Source: Hyphomonadaceae bacterium
GTDB taxonomy: Bacteria; Pseudomonadota; Alphaproteobacteria; Caulobacterales; Aquidulcibacteraceae
NCBI GenBank assembly: GCA_023384105.1
Contig: JAHDXR010000001.1
Coordinates: 124,001 to 188,000, forward strand
Direction: 5' to 3'
DNA: 64,000 nucleotides
The position numbers and the translations under genes were made by a program. Shown one piece after another: positions 19,963-30,166 of the stretch (position 1 is its first letter; each line of letters starts with the position of its first letter). The notes below the pieces were generated by a model, which had not been told where the DNA came from, did no database searches, and saw only the letters and a program-made list of their open reading frames with translations.

Positions 19963-20505
19963 TCAGACCGCGGCGGCGAGTGCGGGGGCGCGCTCCGGCG
20001 CAAGCCCTATGCGCCGGCCGAGCCAGTAGAGGCCGAGCAGCAGCACGAAGGCGCCCGCATTGACGGAGAAGATGAAGCTGACGACGGCGAAGCCGAACGC
20101 CTCCGCGCTCGATGGCAGAACCGCCGTCGCGGCGAACAACGTGAGTTCATAGACCGCGAGCGCTGCGAGGAACGCTGCAATCGCGCGAACTGCAAGATGC
20201 GCTGCGCGCAACGCCTTTTCGGTCAGCAGTGCGACGGCCGCTCCAGCGAAGGCGCCGGCGCCGATCGCGACGCCCCAGCCGTAACTGTCCCAGGTCTGCG
20301 GATAGTGCAGGATGAGATAGCCGATCGCTTGGTTGGAGACCCAGCTCAGGAAAACCAGAGCGAACGCATCTTTGGGCCGAAGGTGAAGCGCGGCCAGCGC
20401 CCCAAGCGCCGCAAACGGCATGGCGCACGCGAAGATCCAGCTGCCCAGAAGCGCGGCGGCGATGATGAGGACGATCCAGAGAGGGCGCTTCACATTGTCG
20501 ATCAT
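19963..20505 (-). CDS. Multi-pass membrane protein of unknown function
   Basis: 180 aa, several hydrophobic helices; convergent with prpB. Confidence 0.6.
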   Translation of the reverse strand: MIDNVKRPLWIVLIIAAALLGSWIFACAMPFAALGALAALHLRPKDAFALVFLSWVSNQAIGYLILHYPQTWDSYGWGVAIGAGAFAGAAVALLTEKALRAAHLAVRAIAAFLAALAVYELTLFAATAVLPSSAEAFGFAVVSFIFSVNAGAFVLLLGLYWLGRRIGLAPERAPALAAAV

Positions 20506-20684
20506 GTTCGTTGCACTTTTAGGGGAGCAAAACCGAGAGCCTATGTCGAATGGGAATGACCTGCTCTTGTTGGCGTTATTTCAGCCAAGCCAATCTCGGT
20601 CAATTGGAGCTATCAAGGCGTCTTTATAGCTCGCTTGACGTCCCGCTTCGCCGGGCCGTATGAAATGATTTGTCGTGGTCTGCC

Positions 20685-20885
20685 GCGCCCGGTGGGCGTG
20701 GGAGCTAAGAGGGAAGCCGGTGCGCGTCCGCCAATCCAATTGGTAGGCGGGACAATGCCGGCGCTGCCCCCGCAACTGTGAGCGGTGAGCAGAGGTCCAA
20801 TCAGTGTCACTGGGGGCGCGCTCTCCCGGGAAGGCCTGGACCGAAGCGTTGACCCGTAAGCCAGGAGACCTGCCACGGCCGGATA
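20685..20885 (+). promoter_or_regulatory. Cobalamin (B12) riboswitch upstream of metE
   Basis: GGGAAGCCGGTGCG...AATGCCGGCGCTGCCCCCGCAACTGTGAGCGG...GTCACTGG...GGGAAGGC...AAGCCAGGAGACCTGCC conserved elements. Confidence 0.95.
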
Positions 20886-21008
20886 ACGTACACGGGCGGG
20901 GTTCTCTCGTGGTGCGCTGACGTTTCGTGGAACGCGCATCGCGGCGTATTTGCGAACGTGGACGCATCATTGGCGCTCCCCCCCGTTTTGGATCGGGGTA
21001 TCGCGCCA

Positions 21009-23345
21009 ATGACATCACTCCCACTCAGCACGCTTGGCATGCCGCGCATTGGTCCGCGTCGTGAGCTCAAGAAAGCGCTGGAGAGTTTCTGGTCCGGAAA
21101 ATCCGATGAAGCCGCGTTGCTGGAAACGGCCGCGGCGCTGCGCGCCGCCAATTGGGCGCGTCAGAAGTCGCTCGGCGCCTCGATCATTCCGTCGAACGAT
21201 TTCTCGCTTTACGATCAGGTGCTCGACACAAGTTGCATGGTGGGCGCCATTCCGCCGATCTACGGCTGGAACGGTGGCGCGGTTTCGCTCTCAACTTATT
21301 TCGCGATGGCGCGCGGTTCGCATGCCGATACGCAAGCGTGTGAGCATGGTCACGCGCATAGCGCTGGCAAAGGCGCGCCAGCGCAGGAAATGACTAAGTG
21401 GTTCGACACCAACTACCACTACATGGTTCCGGAATTTTCCAAGGGGCAGCCTTTTGCGCTTTCGTCGCGCAAGCCGATCGAAGAATATCTCGAAGCCAAG
21501 ACGCTGGGCTTTCAGACGCGCCCGGTGCTGGTGGGGCCGGTGACGTTCCTGAAACTGAGCAAGAGTCGCGACGGCGTTGACCCGCTCTCGCTGCTCGATG
21601 GCTTGTTGCCGGTCTATGTCGAGGTTCTGCGCGAACTGGCGTCGAACGGCGCGGACTGGGTGCAGATCGACGAGCCGTGCCTGGTGCTCGATCTCGACGA
21701 CGCGGCGCGCGCGGCTCTGAAGCGCGCCTATGAGACGTTTGCGCGCGCGGCGCCGCAGATCAAGGTCATGCTGGCGACCTATTTCGGCGCGCTGGCTGAA
21801 AATTTGGATGCCGCGCTTTCCTTGCCGGTTGCGGGCCTGCACGTCGATCTCGCGCGTGCGCCGGAACAATTGAACGATGTGGTCGCCAAGGCGCCGGCGA
21901 ACCTTGTGCTCTCGCTTGGCGCTATCGACGGTCGCAATATCTGGCGCGCCAACTTGCCGGCGTTGCTCGACCGCGTTGAGCCCGCGGTGGCCAGGCGCGG
22001 CGCCGGTCTCGTCCAGATCGCGCCGTCCTGCTCGCTGCTGCACGCGCCGATCGATCTTGATCTGGAAGACGAACTCGACGCCGACGTGAAGTCGTGGCTC
22101 GCCTTCGCCGTGCAGAAGGTCGGCGAGTTGAAGGTCTTGGCCGGGGCGCTGACTTCGGGGCGCGAGAGCGTAAGGGCTGAACTCGCCGCCTCCGCTGAAG
22201 CGGCCGCGGCGCGCGCATCGTCGCCGAAGGTCCATAACGCCGCTGTGGCGGCGCGCATTGCGTCCGTTTCGCCCGACATGGCCCAGCGCAAAAATCCGTT
22301 CGCCACGCGCGCCGGGCTGCAGCGGCGGCGCTTCAATCTGCCGGCGTTCCCCACGACTACGATCGGTTCATTCCCGCAAACTGCGGAAGTGCGCAAGGCG
22401 CGCGCAGCGTACGGCAGGGGAACGCTCGATGCCGCGGCCTATGAGAAATTCCTGCGGGCGGAGACGGCGCTGGCTGTGCGCTGGCAGGAAGAGATCGGGC
22501 TCGATGTGCTCGTGCATGGCGAGTTCGAACGCAACGACATGGTGCAGTATTTCGGCGAGCAGCTTTCCGGTTTCGCCTTCACCAAGCACGGTTGGGTTCA
22601 GTCGTACGGCTCGCGGTGCGTTCGTCCGCCGATCCTGTTCGGCGACGTGTCGCGCCCCGAGCAGATGACCGTGGAATGGTGGCGCTACGCCCAATCGCTG
22701 ACTCAAAAGCCGATGAAAGCGATGCTCACCGGCCCCGTCACCATCCTCAACTGGTCGTTCGTGCGCGACGACCAGCCGCGTTCCGAGAGCTGCCGCCAGA
22801 TCGCGCTCGCGATCCGCGACGAGGTTGCCGATCTTGAAAAGGCGGGCGCGGCGATGATCCAGATCGACGAAGCCGCGTTGCGCGAAGGGCTCCCGCTCCG
22901 CCGCGCCGAATGGAAGGCGTATCTCGATTGGGCGGTCGAATGCTTCCGCCTGTGCTCCTCGGGCGTCGCCGATCGGACGCAGATCCATACGCACATGTGC
23001 TATTCGGAGTTCAACGACATCATCGCCGCGATCGGCGCGATGGACGCCGACGTCATCTCGATCGAAACCTCGCGCTCCAAGATGGAGCTATTGGACGCCT
23101 TCACCACCTATCGCTACCCGAACGAGATCGGACCCGGCGTCTATGACATCCATTCGCCGCGCGTGCCCTCAGTCGAAGAGATGACGGCGCTGCTTTCGCG
23201 CGCCCGCGAGCGGCTCGCCGACGCGCAGGTCTGGGTCAACCCGGATTGCGGCCTGAAGACCCGCACGTGGGAGGATGTGAGGCCGGCGTTGATCAACATG
23301 GTGGCGGCGGCGCGCGCGCAACGCAGCGCCGCGGCGCGGACCTGA
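21009..23345 (+). CDS. metE: Cobalamin-independent methionine synthase
   Basis: [87 protein letters not shown]. Confidence 0.97.
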   Translation: MTSLPLSTLGMPRIGPRRELKKALESFWSGKSDEAALLETAAALRAANWARQKSLGASIIPSNDFSLYDQVLDTSCMVGAIPPIYGWNGGAVSLSTYFAMARGSHADTQACEHGHAHSAGKGAPAQEMTKWFDTNYHYMVPEFSKGQPFALSSRKPIEEYLEAKTLGFQTRPVLVGPVTFLKLSKSRDGVDPLSLLDGLLPVYVEVLRELASNGADWVQIDEPCLVLDLDDAARAALKRAYETFARAAPQIKVMLATYFGALAENLDAALSLPVAGLHVDLARAPEQLNDVVAKAPANLVLSLGAIDGRNIWRANLPALLDRVEPAVARRGAGLVQIAPSCSLLHAPIDLDLEDELDADVKSWLAFAVQKVGELKVLAGALTSGRESVRAELAASAEAAAARASSPKVHNAAVAARIASVSPDMAQRKNPFATRAGLQRRRFNLPAFPTTTIGSFPQTAEVRKARAAYGRGTLDAAAYEKFLRAETALAVRWQEEIGLDVLVHGEFERNDMVQYFGEQLSGFAFTKHGWVQSYGSRCVRPPILFGDVSRPEQMTVEWWRYAQSLTQKPMKAMLTGPVTILNWSFVRDDQPRSESCRQIALAIRDEVADLEKAGAAMIQIDEAALREGLPLRRAEWKAYLDWAVECFRLCSSGVADRTQIHTHMCYSEFNDIIAAIGAMDADVISIETSRSKMELLDAFTTYRYPNEIGPGVYDIHSPRVPSVEEMTALLSRARERLADAQVWVNPDCGLKTRTWEDVRPALINMVAAARAQRSAAART

Positions 23346-23356
23346 AGCGGATATGG

Positions 23357-24733
23357 TCAGTACGGCGGGCGTAGCGCTTCGAGTCTCCGCAGAATTGCCG
23401 GGTCGATGCGCGCGTCGTCGGGGATCGGCAGCATGCTTGCGTCCCAGCTCCGATATGCGCTTCTCAGCGATTCAAAGACGTCCGCGTGGCGCTGACGGAG
23501 ATTGGCGCGTTCGCCGGGATCGCTGTTCAGATCGAACAGGTATTCCAGGTCGCCGAAGCGCAGATATTTCCATTGTCCGCGCCGAGCGGCCGCCTGATCG
23601 ACCGCGCGCCAATGCAGCGTCCGCTCGCGCGGGGGCGCGCCGGCGAGCATCCGCATGATGTCGGCGCCATCGCTCGGATAGCGCGGGTGGGGCCGCGCGC
23701 CTGCGACGCGCAGCAGCGTCGGAAGCCAGTCCATGGTGATGTTGACGCCGTCGCATGTTGAATTTGCCGGCAGCCCTCCCGGCCAGCGCACCAGTGTCGG
23801 CACGCGAATTCCGCCCTCATAGAGCGTCGTCTTCTCGCCTCGCAGCGGCCACTGATAGGAAAAGCGCTCGCCGCCATTGTCGCTGGTGAAAATAACGATT
23901 GTGTTCTCGCGCAAGCCATGCGTGTCGAGCGCGGCGAGCGCGGCGCCGACGCCTTCATCCAGCGCCGCCATCATCTGCGCGTAAACGGAAGGGGAGCCGC
24001 CGTCGAAATGGAAGTCGTTGGCGCGCGGAGCGCCTGGATCGGTGCGCGACTGCCAGGGCCAATGCGGCGCGTTGTAGTGCAGGCTCAAGAAGAAGGGGCG
24101 CGCGCGGTTGGCCTCGATAAAGGCGAGCGCGCGCTCGGTGAAGAGATCCGTGGCGTAGCCTTCGCGGACGACAGGCGTTTCGTTCTCATAGAGATCGGGC
24201 GTCCGCGGCGGGCCGGCGAGCGTGCCGAGATCGTGCGAGAAATAGTCGATTGCGCCGCCCATCAGCCCGAAGAACTCGTCGTATCCGCTCTTGAGCGGAC
24301 CGAACAGAGGCGCAACGCCCAGGTGCCACTTGCCGATGAGCCCGGTGCGATAGCCCGCGTTCCGCAGCAGCGAAGCGAGCGTTGGATGCTCAGGCGGGAA
24401 ACCGATATTGGCGCGGATCAGCGGATCGTAGTTTCCGACCGGCAGGCGGTATTGATAGCGGCCCGACAAGAGCGCCGTGCGCGTCGGCGAACAGGTGCAG
24501 GAATTGGCGTATGACGCCGTGAGCTTGACGCCGTCGCGCGCCAGCGTGTCTATGTGCGGCGTCTGGAAATCCGGCCGGCCGAAGCACGAGATGTCGTGCA
24601 CGCCGAGGTCGTCAGCCAGGATGAAGAGGACATTGGGCCGCCGTGCGCGCGTGCGCGCGACGGCCGTGCGCGCCGTCGCGCCTGCCGCCAATGCCGCGAG
24701 CGCGGCGCGCCGGCTGATCGTTGCGTTCCCCAT
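23357..24733 (-). CDS. Sulfatase (arylsulfatase-type)
   Basis: RPNVLFILADDLGVHDISCFG; CSPTR formylglycine motif; GLIGKWHLG; start overlaps upstream stop (TGATG). Confidence 0.9.
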   Translation of the reverse strand: MGNATISRRAALAALAAGATARTAVARTRARRPNVLFILADDLGVHDISCFGRPDFQTPHIDTLARDGVKLTASYANSCTCSPTRTALLSGRYQYRLPVGNYDPLIRANIGFPPEHPTLASLLRNAGYRTGLIGKWHLGVAPLFGPLKSGYDEFFGLMGGAIDYFSHDLGTLAGPPRTPDLYENETPVVREGYATDLFTERALAFIEANRARPFFLSLHYNAPHWPWQSRTDPGAPRANDFHFDGGSPSVYAQMMAALDEGVGAALAALDTHGLRENTIVIFTSDNGGERFSYQWPLRGEKTTLYEGGIRVPTLVRWPGGLPANSTCDGVNITMDWLPTLLRVAGARPHPRYPSDGADIMRMLAGAPPRERTLHWRAVDQAAARRGQWKYLRFGDLEYLFDLNSDPGERANLRQRHADVFESLRSAYRSWDASMLPIPDDARIDPAILRRLEALRPPY

Positions 24734-26229
24734 CACAAACGCTCGCGCAGCGCGGATTTCAGGATCTTGCCGTATGAACTTTTCGGCAGCTCGCCGATGA
24801 AGCGATAAGCGCGGGGGCGCTTGTAGCGCGCCAGATTGCCGAGGCAGAGCGCATCGAGTTCGTCGGCGGAGGGCGCTGCGCCGCTTGCGACGATAAACGC
24901 CACCGGGGTCTCGCCCCATTGCGGATCGGGCGCGCCGACGACGGCGCATTCCTTCACGCGCGGATGCGTCAGCAGCACTTCCTCGATCTCGCGCGGATAG
25001 ATGTTGCTGCCGCCGGAAATGATCATGTCCTTCGAGCGATCGACGAGCGTGAGGAAGCCGCTTCCGTCGAGCATGCCGAGATCGCCGGTGCGCAGCCAGC
25101 CGTCTGGAATCGCCGCCGCCGTCGCCGAGGGATTGTTCCAGTAACCGGCCATCACCACGTCGCCTCGGGCCGCGACTTCGCCGATCTCGCCCGGTTGTGC
25201 GTCCGCGCCGTCCGAGCTCACGACACGAATGGCGACGCCCGTGCGCGCGACGCCGACGCTGCCCAGGCGCGCCTCATAGCCGGCGCTCTGCGGCGCGCCG
25301 AAAAGGCGCGGCGGCAGATGCGTGAGCGTCATTGGCGCTTCGCCTTGGCCATAGAGAATCCACAGCTTCTCGGCGCCGAACAGCGAAATGGCGCGCTTCA
25401 GGTCTTCGGCGTAGACCGGCGCGCCGCCCACGAACATGCGGAAGATGAGCGTACGCGTCTTCGCTGGCAGGAGTTCGCAAAGGCGGTTAAGCACCGTCGG
25501 GACGGCCCAAAGCGAGAACGGCGCGAACGGCGCCGCCGCCTCGATCTCCGCGACATCGAGGCCGCCGGTCGGCAGAATTATGTTGGCGCGGCCGCGGCTG
25601 AGATAGGCGAGCCCGAGGAATCCGGCCGCGTGCGAGAGCGGCGCGAGATGCAGGATGTTGTCGCGTTCGACCGCGCCGCTGTCGGCAAGGAAGCTCGTGA
25701 CCACGTTCCACAGCGTGCGATGGGTGTGGATCGCGCCCTTGGGCTTGCCGGTAGTGCCGCTGGTATAGAACAGCCACGCCGGCGCCTCAGCCTCGGCTTC
25801 CATGATAGGGGAGGGCGCGGCCGCCAGCCAGCCGGCGTATTCATCCGCATCGACGTCGACGACCTGGGCTGCGCCGGCGAAGGTCTCGCGGAGCGCCGGC
25901 GCCAGATCGCCCGTCGCGAAACACAGCTTTGCGCCGCAATCGCGCGCGGCATGAACGATCTCGCGCGGATGCAGCCGCGCGTTCATCGGCGCGGCGACAA
26001 GGCCGGCCGTCCAGCATCCGAACAGGATCTCGAAATAGACCGGCGTATTGGCCATCGCCAGGCACACGCGCGCGCCGCGTTCCAGCCCTGCCGCCTGCAG
26101 CGACGATGCGACCGAACCCGCACGCGCGTAGAGCGTGCGATAGTCGCAGAACGCGGCGCCGCTCCAGGCGATCGCCGTCTCGCGCGCATAGACTCGCGCC
26201 GAATGTTCGAGCAGGCGCGCGATGTTCAT
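24733..26229 (-). CDS. AMP-dependent synthetase/ligase (acyl-CoA synthetase)
   Basis: WLFYTSGTTGKPKGAIHTHRT, GWLRTGDLGMLDGSGFLTLVDRSKDMIISGGSNIYPREIEEVL. Confidence 0.92.
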   Translation of the reverse strand: MNIARLLEHSARVYARETAIAWSGAAFCDYRTLYARAGSVASSLQAAGLERGARVCLAMANTPVYFEILFGCWTAGLVAAPMNARLHPREIVHAARDCGAKLCFATGDLAPALRETFAGAAQVVDVDADEYAGWLAAAPSPIMEAEAEAPAWLFYTSGTTGKPKGAIHTHRTLWNVVTSFLADSGAVERDNILHLAPLSHAAGFLGLAYLSRGRANIILPTGGLDVAEIEAAAPFAPFSLWAVPTVLNRLCELLPAKTRTLIFRMFVGGAPVYAEDLKRAISLFGAEKLWILYGQGEAPMTLTHLPPRLFGAPQSAGYEARLGSVGVARTGVAIRVVSSDGADAQPGEIGEVAARGDVVMAGYWNNPSATAAAIPDGWLRTGDLGMLDGSGFLTLVDRSKDMIISGGSNIYPREIEEVLLTHPRVKECAVVGAPDPQWGETPVAFIVASGAAPSADELDALCLGNLARYKRPRAYRFIGELPKSSYGKILKSALRERL

Positions 26230-26233
26230 GGGG

Positions 26234-26770
26234 CTAGACGGCCGGTTTGGCGGCAATCAGAACGGCGGCCAGAATGCACGGCTTGCCGCTGCGATTGACC
26301 CAGGCGTGCTTGGATCCGCGCTGCACGATGCAATCGCCTTGCTTCAGCAGCACTTCGCCATCCTCCATCAGCATGTGCATTTCGCCCGAGATGACGACGA
26401 GATAGTCGACGGAGTCGGTGGCGTGCATGGTCGCGTGCTTCTTCGTATCCTCGGCGCTCGGGCGCTTGGTGCTGCCTAGCTTATCGAGGACGGCGGTCGT
26501 GTCCATCGTCCGGCCGCCTTCCGGCGGAACCTCCAGAACGCGAAAGATAGTGCCGCCGTTGGGCGTCGGGTCGTGACGGATCGGGCGGGCGCCGCGATCG
26601 GCGTCGCCGGTATTGTCGACAGGCGTTTCCTCCGTCGTCCACAGCTCCGTCACGCGCGCGCCGGGCCAGGCCGGGAATTCCATGATGTTCGTCGCTGCGC
26701 CGTCGAACGTGATGTTCGAGCGTCCCTGCGCGTCATGGCCCGTGACGATGCGTCTGATGTCTTGCGGCAT
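26234..26770 (-). CDS. Cupin domain-containing protein
   Basis: HATDSVDYLVVISGEMHMLMEDGEVLLKQGDCIVQRGSKHAWVNRSGKPC. Confidence 0.88.
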   Translation of the reverse strand: MPQDIRRIVTGHDAQGRSNITFDGAATNIMEFPAWPGARVTELWTTEETPVDNTGDADRGARPIRHDPTPNGGTIFRVLEVPPEGGRTMDTTAVLDKLGSTKRPSAEDTKKHATMHATDSVDYLVVISGEMHMLMEDGEVLLKQGDCIVQRGSKHAWVNRSGKPCILAAVLIAAKPAV

Positions 26771-26782
26771 GTCTTCCTTCCT

Positions 26783-27745
26783 TCATCCGCGCACGACGCG
26801 ATTGCGCAGCACGCCAATGCCTTCCACTTCGAGCTCCACGACGTCGCCGTCCTTCAGCTTGCGGTCCAGTTCGAAGCCGCAGCCTGTGAGCACCGTGCCG
26901 GAGCCGATGATCTCGCCGGCGCGCAGTTCGCCGGCGCGGCTGAACTGGGCGATGGCGTCCTCGAAGCTGTGATGCATGGTCGAGGTCGAGCCGCGCGACC
27001 ATTCTTCGCCGTTCACGCGCGCGAGCATCGTGAGCTTGTAAGGATCCTCGAACTCGTCGGGCGTGGCGATGCAGGGGCCGAGGGAATTGCCGCCGGCGAA
27101 GTCCTTGCCTTCGCCGGGACCGAGATTGGCCTCCATCACCTGCATCTGTATGTCGCGCAGCGACCAGTCGTTGAAGATCGTGTAGCCGAAGATATGCGCG
27201 CGCGCGTTCTCCGCCTTCACGTTGCGCGCAGACGCGCCGACGACGCACGCCCATTCGAGTTCGTAGTCGATCCATTGTGAGTTGGAGGGCCAGGCGACGT
27301 CGTCGCCGTCGCCGCTCAGACCGTTGTGATCGGCGTTGTAGTAGATGACTTGCTGTTTGAAGATCGGCTTGAGGCTGAAGCGCCCGCTGGCGCGCAGCTC
27401 CCGCAGCGCCGCTTCCGGATCGGCCTCGTTGGCGGCGAGCTTCTTGGCCCAGTTGTCGAGCGCCTTCTCCATGTGGTCCAGAAACAGCGAGCAATCACGC
27501 AGCCGCGCCGGCGCCGGCAGAGGCGGCAAGAGGCGCGCCTCGCTGCGCTCGATCAGCGCGTCTTCGGGCGCCGCTTCCGCCGCGCGCCGCGCCGCGTCGA
27601 GCCCGCGTTCGCCCGCTTCGATCAGCGCCTGCATGGAGGCGAACGCCTTGTCCGAGCCGGCGCGCGCCAGATCGGCGATGCGGGCCTCGCCGATCAGCGC
27701 GCCCAGCCGTGGTCCGGCGCCGGCGTCGAATGTCACCAGCCGCAT
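26783..27745 (-). CDS. Fumarylacetoacetate hydrolase family protein
   Basis: IDYELEWACVVG, IFGYTIFNDWSLRDIQ, GKDFAGGNSLGPCIATPDE, GEIIGSGTVLTGCG. Confidence 0.9.
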   Translation of the reverse strand: MRLVTFDAGAGPRLGALIGEARIADLARAGSDKAFASMQALIEAGERGLDAARRAAEAAPEDALIERSEARLLPPLPAPARLRDCSLFLDHMEKALDNWAKKLAANEADPEAALRELRASGRFSLKPIFKQQVIYYNADHNGLSGDGDDVAWPSNSQWIDYELEWACVVGASARNVKAENARAHIFGYTIFNDWSLRDIQMQVMEANLGPGEGKDFAGGNSLGPCIATPDEFEDPYKLTMLARVNGEEWSRGSTSTMHHSFEDAIAQFSRAGELRAGEIIGSGTVLTGCGFELDRKLKDGDVVELEVEGIGVLRNRVVRG

Positions 27746-29982
27746 TAGAAGCGATAGCCCAGCTGCACGCCGTAGGTGCGCGGCGGATCGTACGAACCGA
27801 CCAGCGGGAAGCCGACGAGGCCGGACCCCACCAGCGCCGAAGAGATCGAACGATCGTCGGCGATGTTGCGCACGAACAGCGACGCGTTCCACGCGCCCGA
27901 CGGCGCATCGTAAAGAAGGAAGGCGTTGAACACTTCATGCGCCGGCTGTGACACGTGTTCGAGATTGAACGGCGTGAAATAGACCTGATCGATCCAGCGG
28001 CCTTCGGCGCGCAGGGTGAAGTCGCCGACCGATGTCGGAATGTCGTAGGAAACGGCGAGGTTCACCGTGTAGCCGGGCGCCTGGTAGAGCTGGTTGCCCG
28101 ACAGATCGATCGGCCCAAGCAGGGCGCGGGCGGGATCGGCCGAGGTGTAGTTCTCGTATTCCGATTCCAGCAGTGCGATGTTGGCGTCGATGCGCAGATT
28201 GGCTGTGGGCAGCGCCGTGATCTCGAACTCTGCGCCGTAGAGATTGGCCTCGGCCGCGTTCTCGATGGTCACCACAGGCCCGTTGATCTTCGAAACCTGC
28301 AGGTTGCTGTATTCGTAGAAGAAGCCGGTGGCGTTGGTGCGCAGGCGGCCGTTCATCCAGTCGGCGCGCAGGCCGATTTCGTAGGCGGTGATTTCTTCCT
28401 CATCGAAGGGCGGCTGCGCGTTGCCGAGGTTGAAGCCGCCGCTCTTGAACCCTTCGGAATAGGACGCATAGAGGAAGAGATCGTCATGGGGCTGATATTC
28501 GAGCGTCAGCGAGGGCGTGAATCCCGACCATGACGCGGAGGTCGTCTGATGCACGCCGGGCGGCGTCGGCGGGAATACAGGCGCATAGGGCGGCCATGGC
28601 GTCGCCGGATCGATCTTGTTGACCTCGTCGATGTCCTTGGTTTCCTCGCTATACCGCCCGCCCACACGCAACGCCCATGCGTCGCTGAGCTGGAAACGTA
28701 CGTGGCCGAAGACCGCGGCCGCTTCAGTATCGATGTAGCCGAGCCCGAAGAATCCTTGCCGCAGCGAGGTGAGGGGCGGCAATGGCGGAATGGGCGTCAG
28801 CACCGATGGATCGAACGGAATGAGCGTGCCGCCGAACAGCTCTTCCTGGAAGTAGTAGGCGCCGAGCATCCAGTCGCCGCCACCCCAATCGCGGGAGAGG
28901 CGAAATTCCTGGCTGACCTGCTCGCTGTCTTCGAGTTGTTCGTAATACGTCATCCGCGCGCTGGTGGCGTCGAGATCGGACGTCAGCCGCCACGACGAGG
29001 AGCGATAGCCGGTCACCGAAGTGAAATCGACGCCGCCGAAATCGAGATTGAGTTCGGCGCCCACGCCCCAGAATTCGCGATTGTTGAAGGGGCCGATGTC
29101 TGCGGCGCTGTCGCGCGGGTCGGCGGCGACGGCGCCGCCTTGCAGAACGCCTTTGAGCGGTGCGCCAGGCAAGCCGAGGCCTGAGTCGGGCAAGCTGCCC
29201 GGGCCCATCAGCACAAAGCCGTAGGCGTGATCGTCCTGCTCCATATAGTCGGCCGAAAGCGTGAGATCGGCGGCCGGGCTCAGGTCGAAGCGCAGCGCGC
29301 CGCGCACGGCGCGCGTCGACAAGTCGTCGATATCGAGGCCATTGGTGATGTTGCGGCCGTAGCCGTCGCGGTCGGCGGTCTGGAAGGTGATGCGCGCTGA
29401 GACGCTGTCGCTCAGCGGCCCGCTCAGGGCGCCTTCGAAGCGGCGCAGATTGTAGTTGCCGAAGGTTGCGTTCAGGTAGCCTTCGGCTTCGCGCGTCGGC
29501 CCGTTCGGAATGACATTGACGGCGCCGCCGGTGGCGTTGCGTCCATAAAGCGTACCCTGCGGTCCGCGCAGCACTTCCACGCGCTCGATGTCGTACAGCG
29601 TGCTCAACGCCCCGGCGGGGCGGCTGACATAGACGCCATCGACATGGAATGCGACGCGCCCTTCATTGCCCACCGAAAGGTTGTCAAAGCCGACGCCGCG
29701 CACGGCGATGCGGGCGTTGCCGGTGGTCTGGCCGAAGTTCACGTTCGGCATCATCTGCGCCAGGCCGTCGATGCCGGTGACCTGTTGCTCGGCCAGCGTC
29801 TCGCCATCGACGGCCGAGACGGCGAGCGCGGTGCTCTGCAGGTTGGTCTCGCGCTTGGAGGCGGTGACGACGATATCCTCGACGACCTCGCCGCTATTCT
29901 GGGCCAGGGCGGCGCCCGTTGTTCCCAGCAGGCAGATCGCGGAAACGCCTGCGAACAGGCCCCAGCGTGACGCTCGGCTCAT
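27745..29982 (-). CDS. TonB-dependent receptor
   Basis: EDIVVTASKRETNLQSTALAVSAVDGE; VEVLRGPQGTLYGRNATGGAVNV; stop overlaps downstream start (TAATG). Confidence 0.95.
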   Translation of the reverse strand: MSRASRWGLFAGVSAICLLGTTGAALAQNSGEVVEDIVVTASKRETNLQSTALAVSAVDGETLAEQQVTGIDGLAQMMPNVNFGQTTGNARIAVRGVGFDNLSVGNEGRVAFHVDGVYVSRPAGALSTLYDIERVEVLRGPQGTLYGRNATGGAVNVIPNGPTREAEGYLNATFGNYNLRRFEGALSGPLSDSVSARITFQTADRDGYGRNITNGLDIDDLSTRAVRGALRFDLSPAADLTLSADYMEQDDHAYGFVLMGPGSLPDSGLGLPGAPLKGVLQGGAVAADPRDSAADIGPFNNREFWGVGAELNLDFGGVDFTSVTGYRSSSWRLTSDLDATSARMTYYEQLEDSEQVSQEFRLSRDWGGGDWMLGAYYFQEELFGGTLIPFDPSVLTPIPPLPPLTSLRQGFFGLGYIDTEAAAVFGHVRFQLSDAWALRVGGRYSEETKDIDEVNKIDPATPWPPYAPVFPPTPPGVHQTTSASWSGFTPSLTLEYQPHDDLFLYASYSEGFKSGGFNLGNAQPPFDEEEITAYEIGLRADWMNGRLRTNATGFFYEYSNLQVSKINGPVVTIENAAEANLYGAEFEITALPTANLRIDANIALLESEYENYTSADPARALLGPIDLSGNQLYQAPGYTVNLAVSYDIPTSVGDFTLRAEGRWIDQVYFTPFNLEHVSQPAHEVFNAFLLYDAPSGAWNASLFVRNIADDRSISSALVGSGLVGFPLVGSYDPPRTYGVQLGYRF

Positions 29983-30059
29983 AACTTCCTCCCCTTGCCC
30001 TGGACGGTTTCGGTCCGTCGCCCGCCGTTCGCGCGGCGGCTCTTACGGGGCTCGCATAG

Positions 30060-30096
30060 TTAGTCAGTCGTTCGACTTATAGTCAAGCGATCGTCT
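30060..30096. promoter_or_regulatory. Putative TetR operator/promoter region
   Basis: AGTCG-TT-CGACT palindrome at 30066-30077, with a TTGACT-type -35 on the minus strand. Confidence 0.4.
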
Positions 30097-30166
30097 AAAT
30101 CGGCGCCCGGGTCAGTCGACAGCGGGCCTGGGCTCGCGTATCGAAGAGCTGAGAGGAATCAGTATC

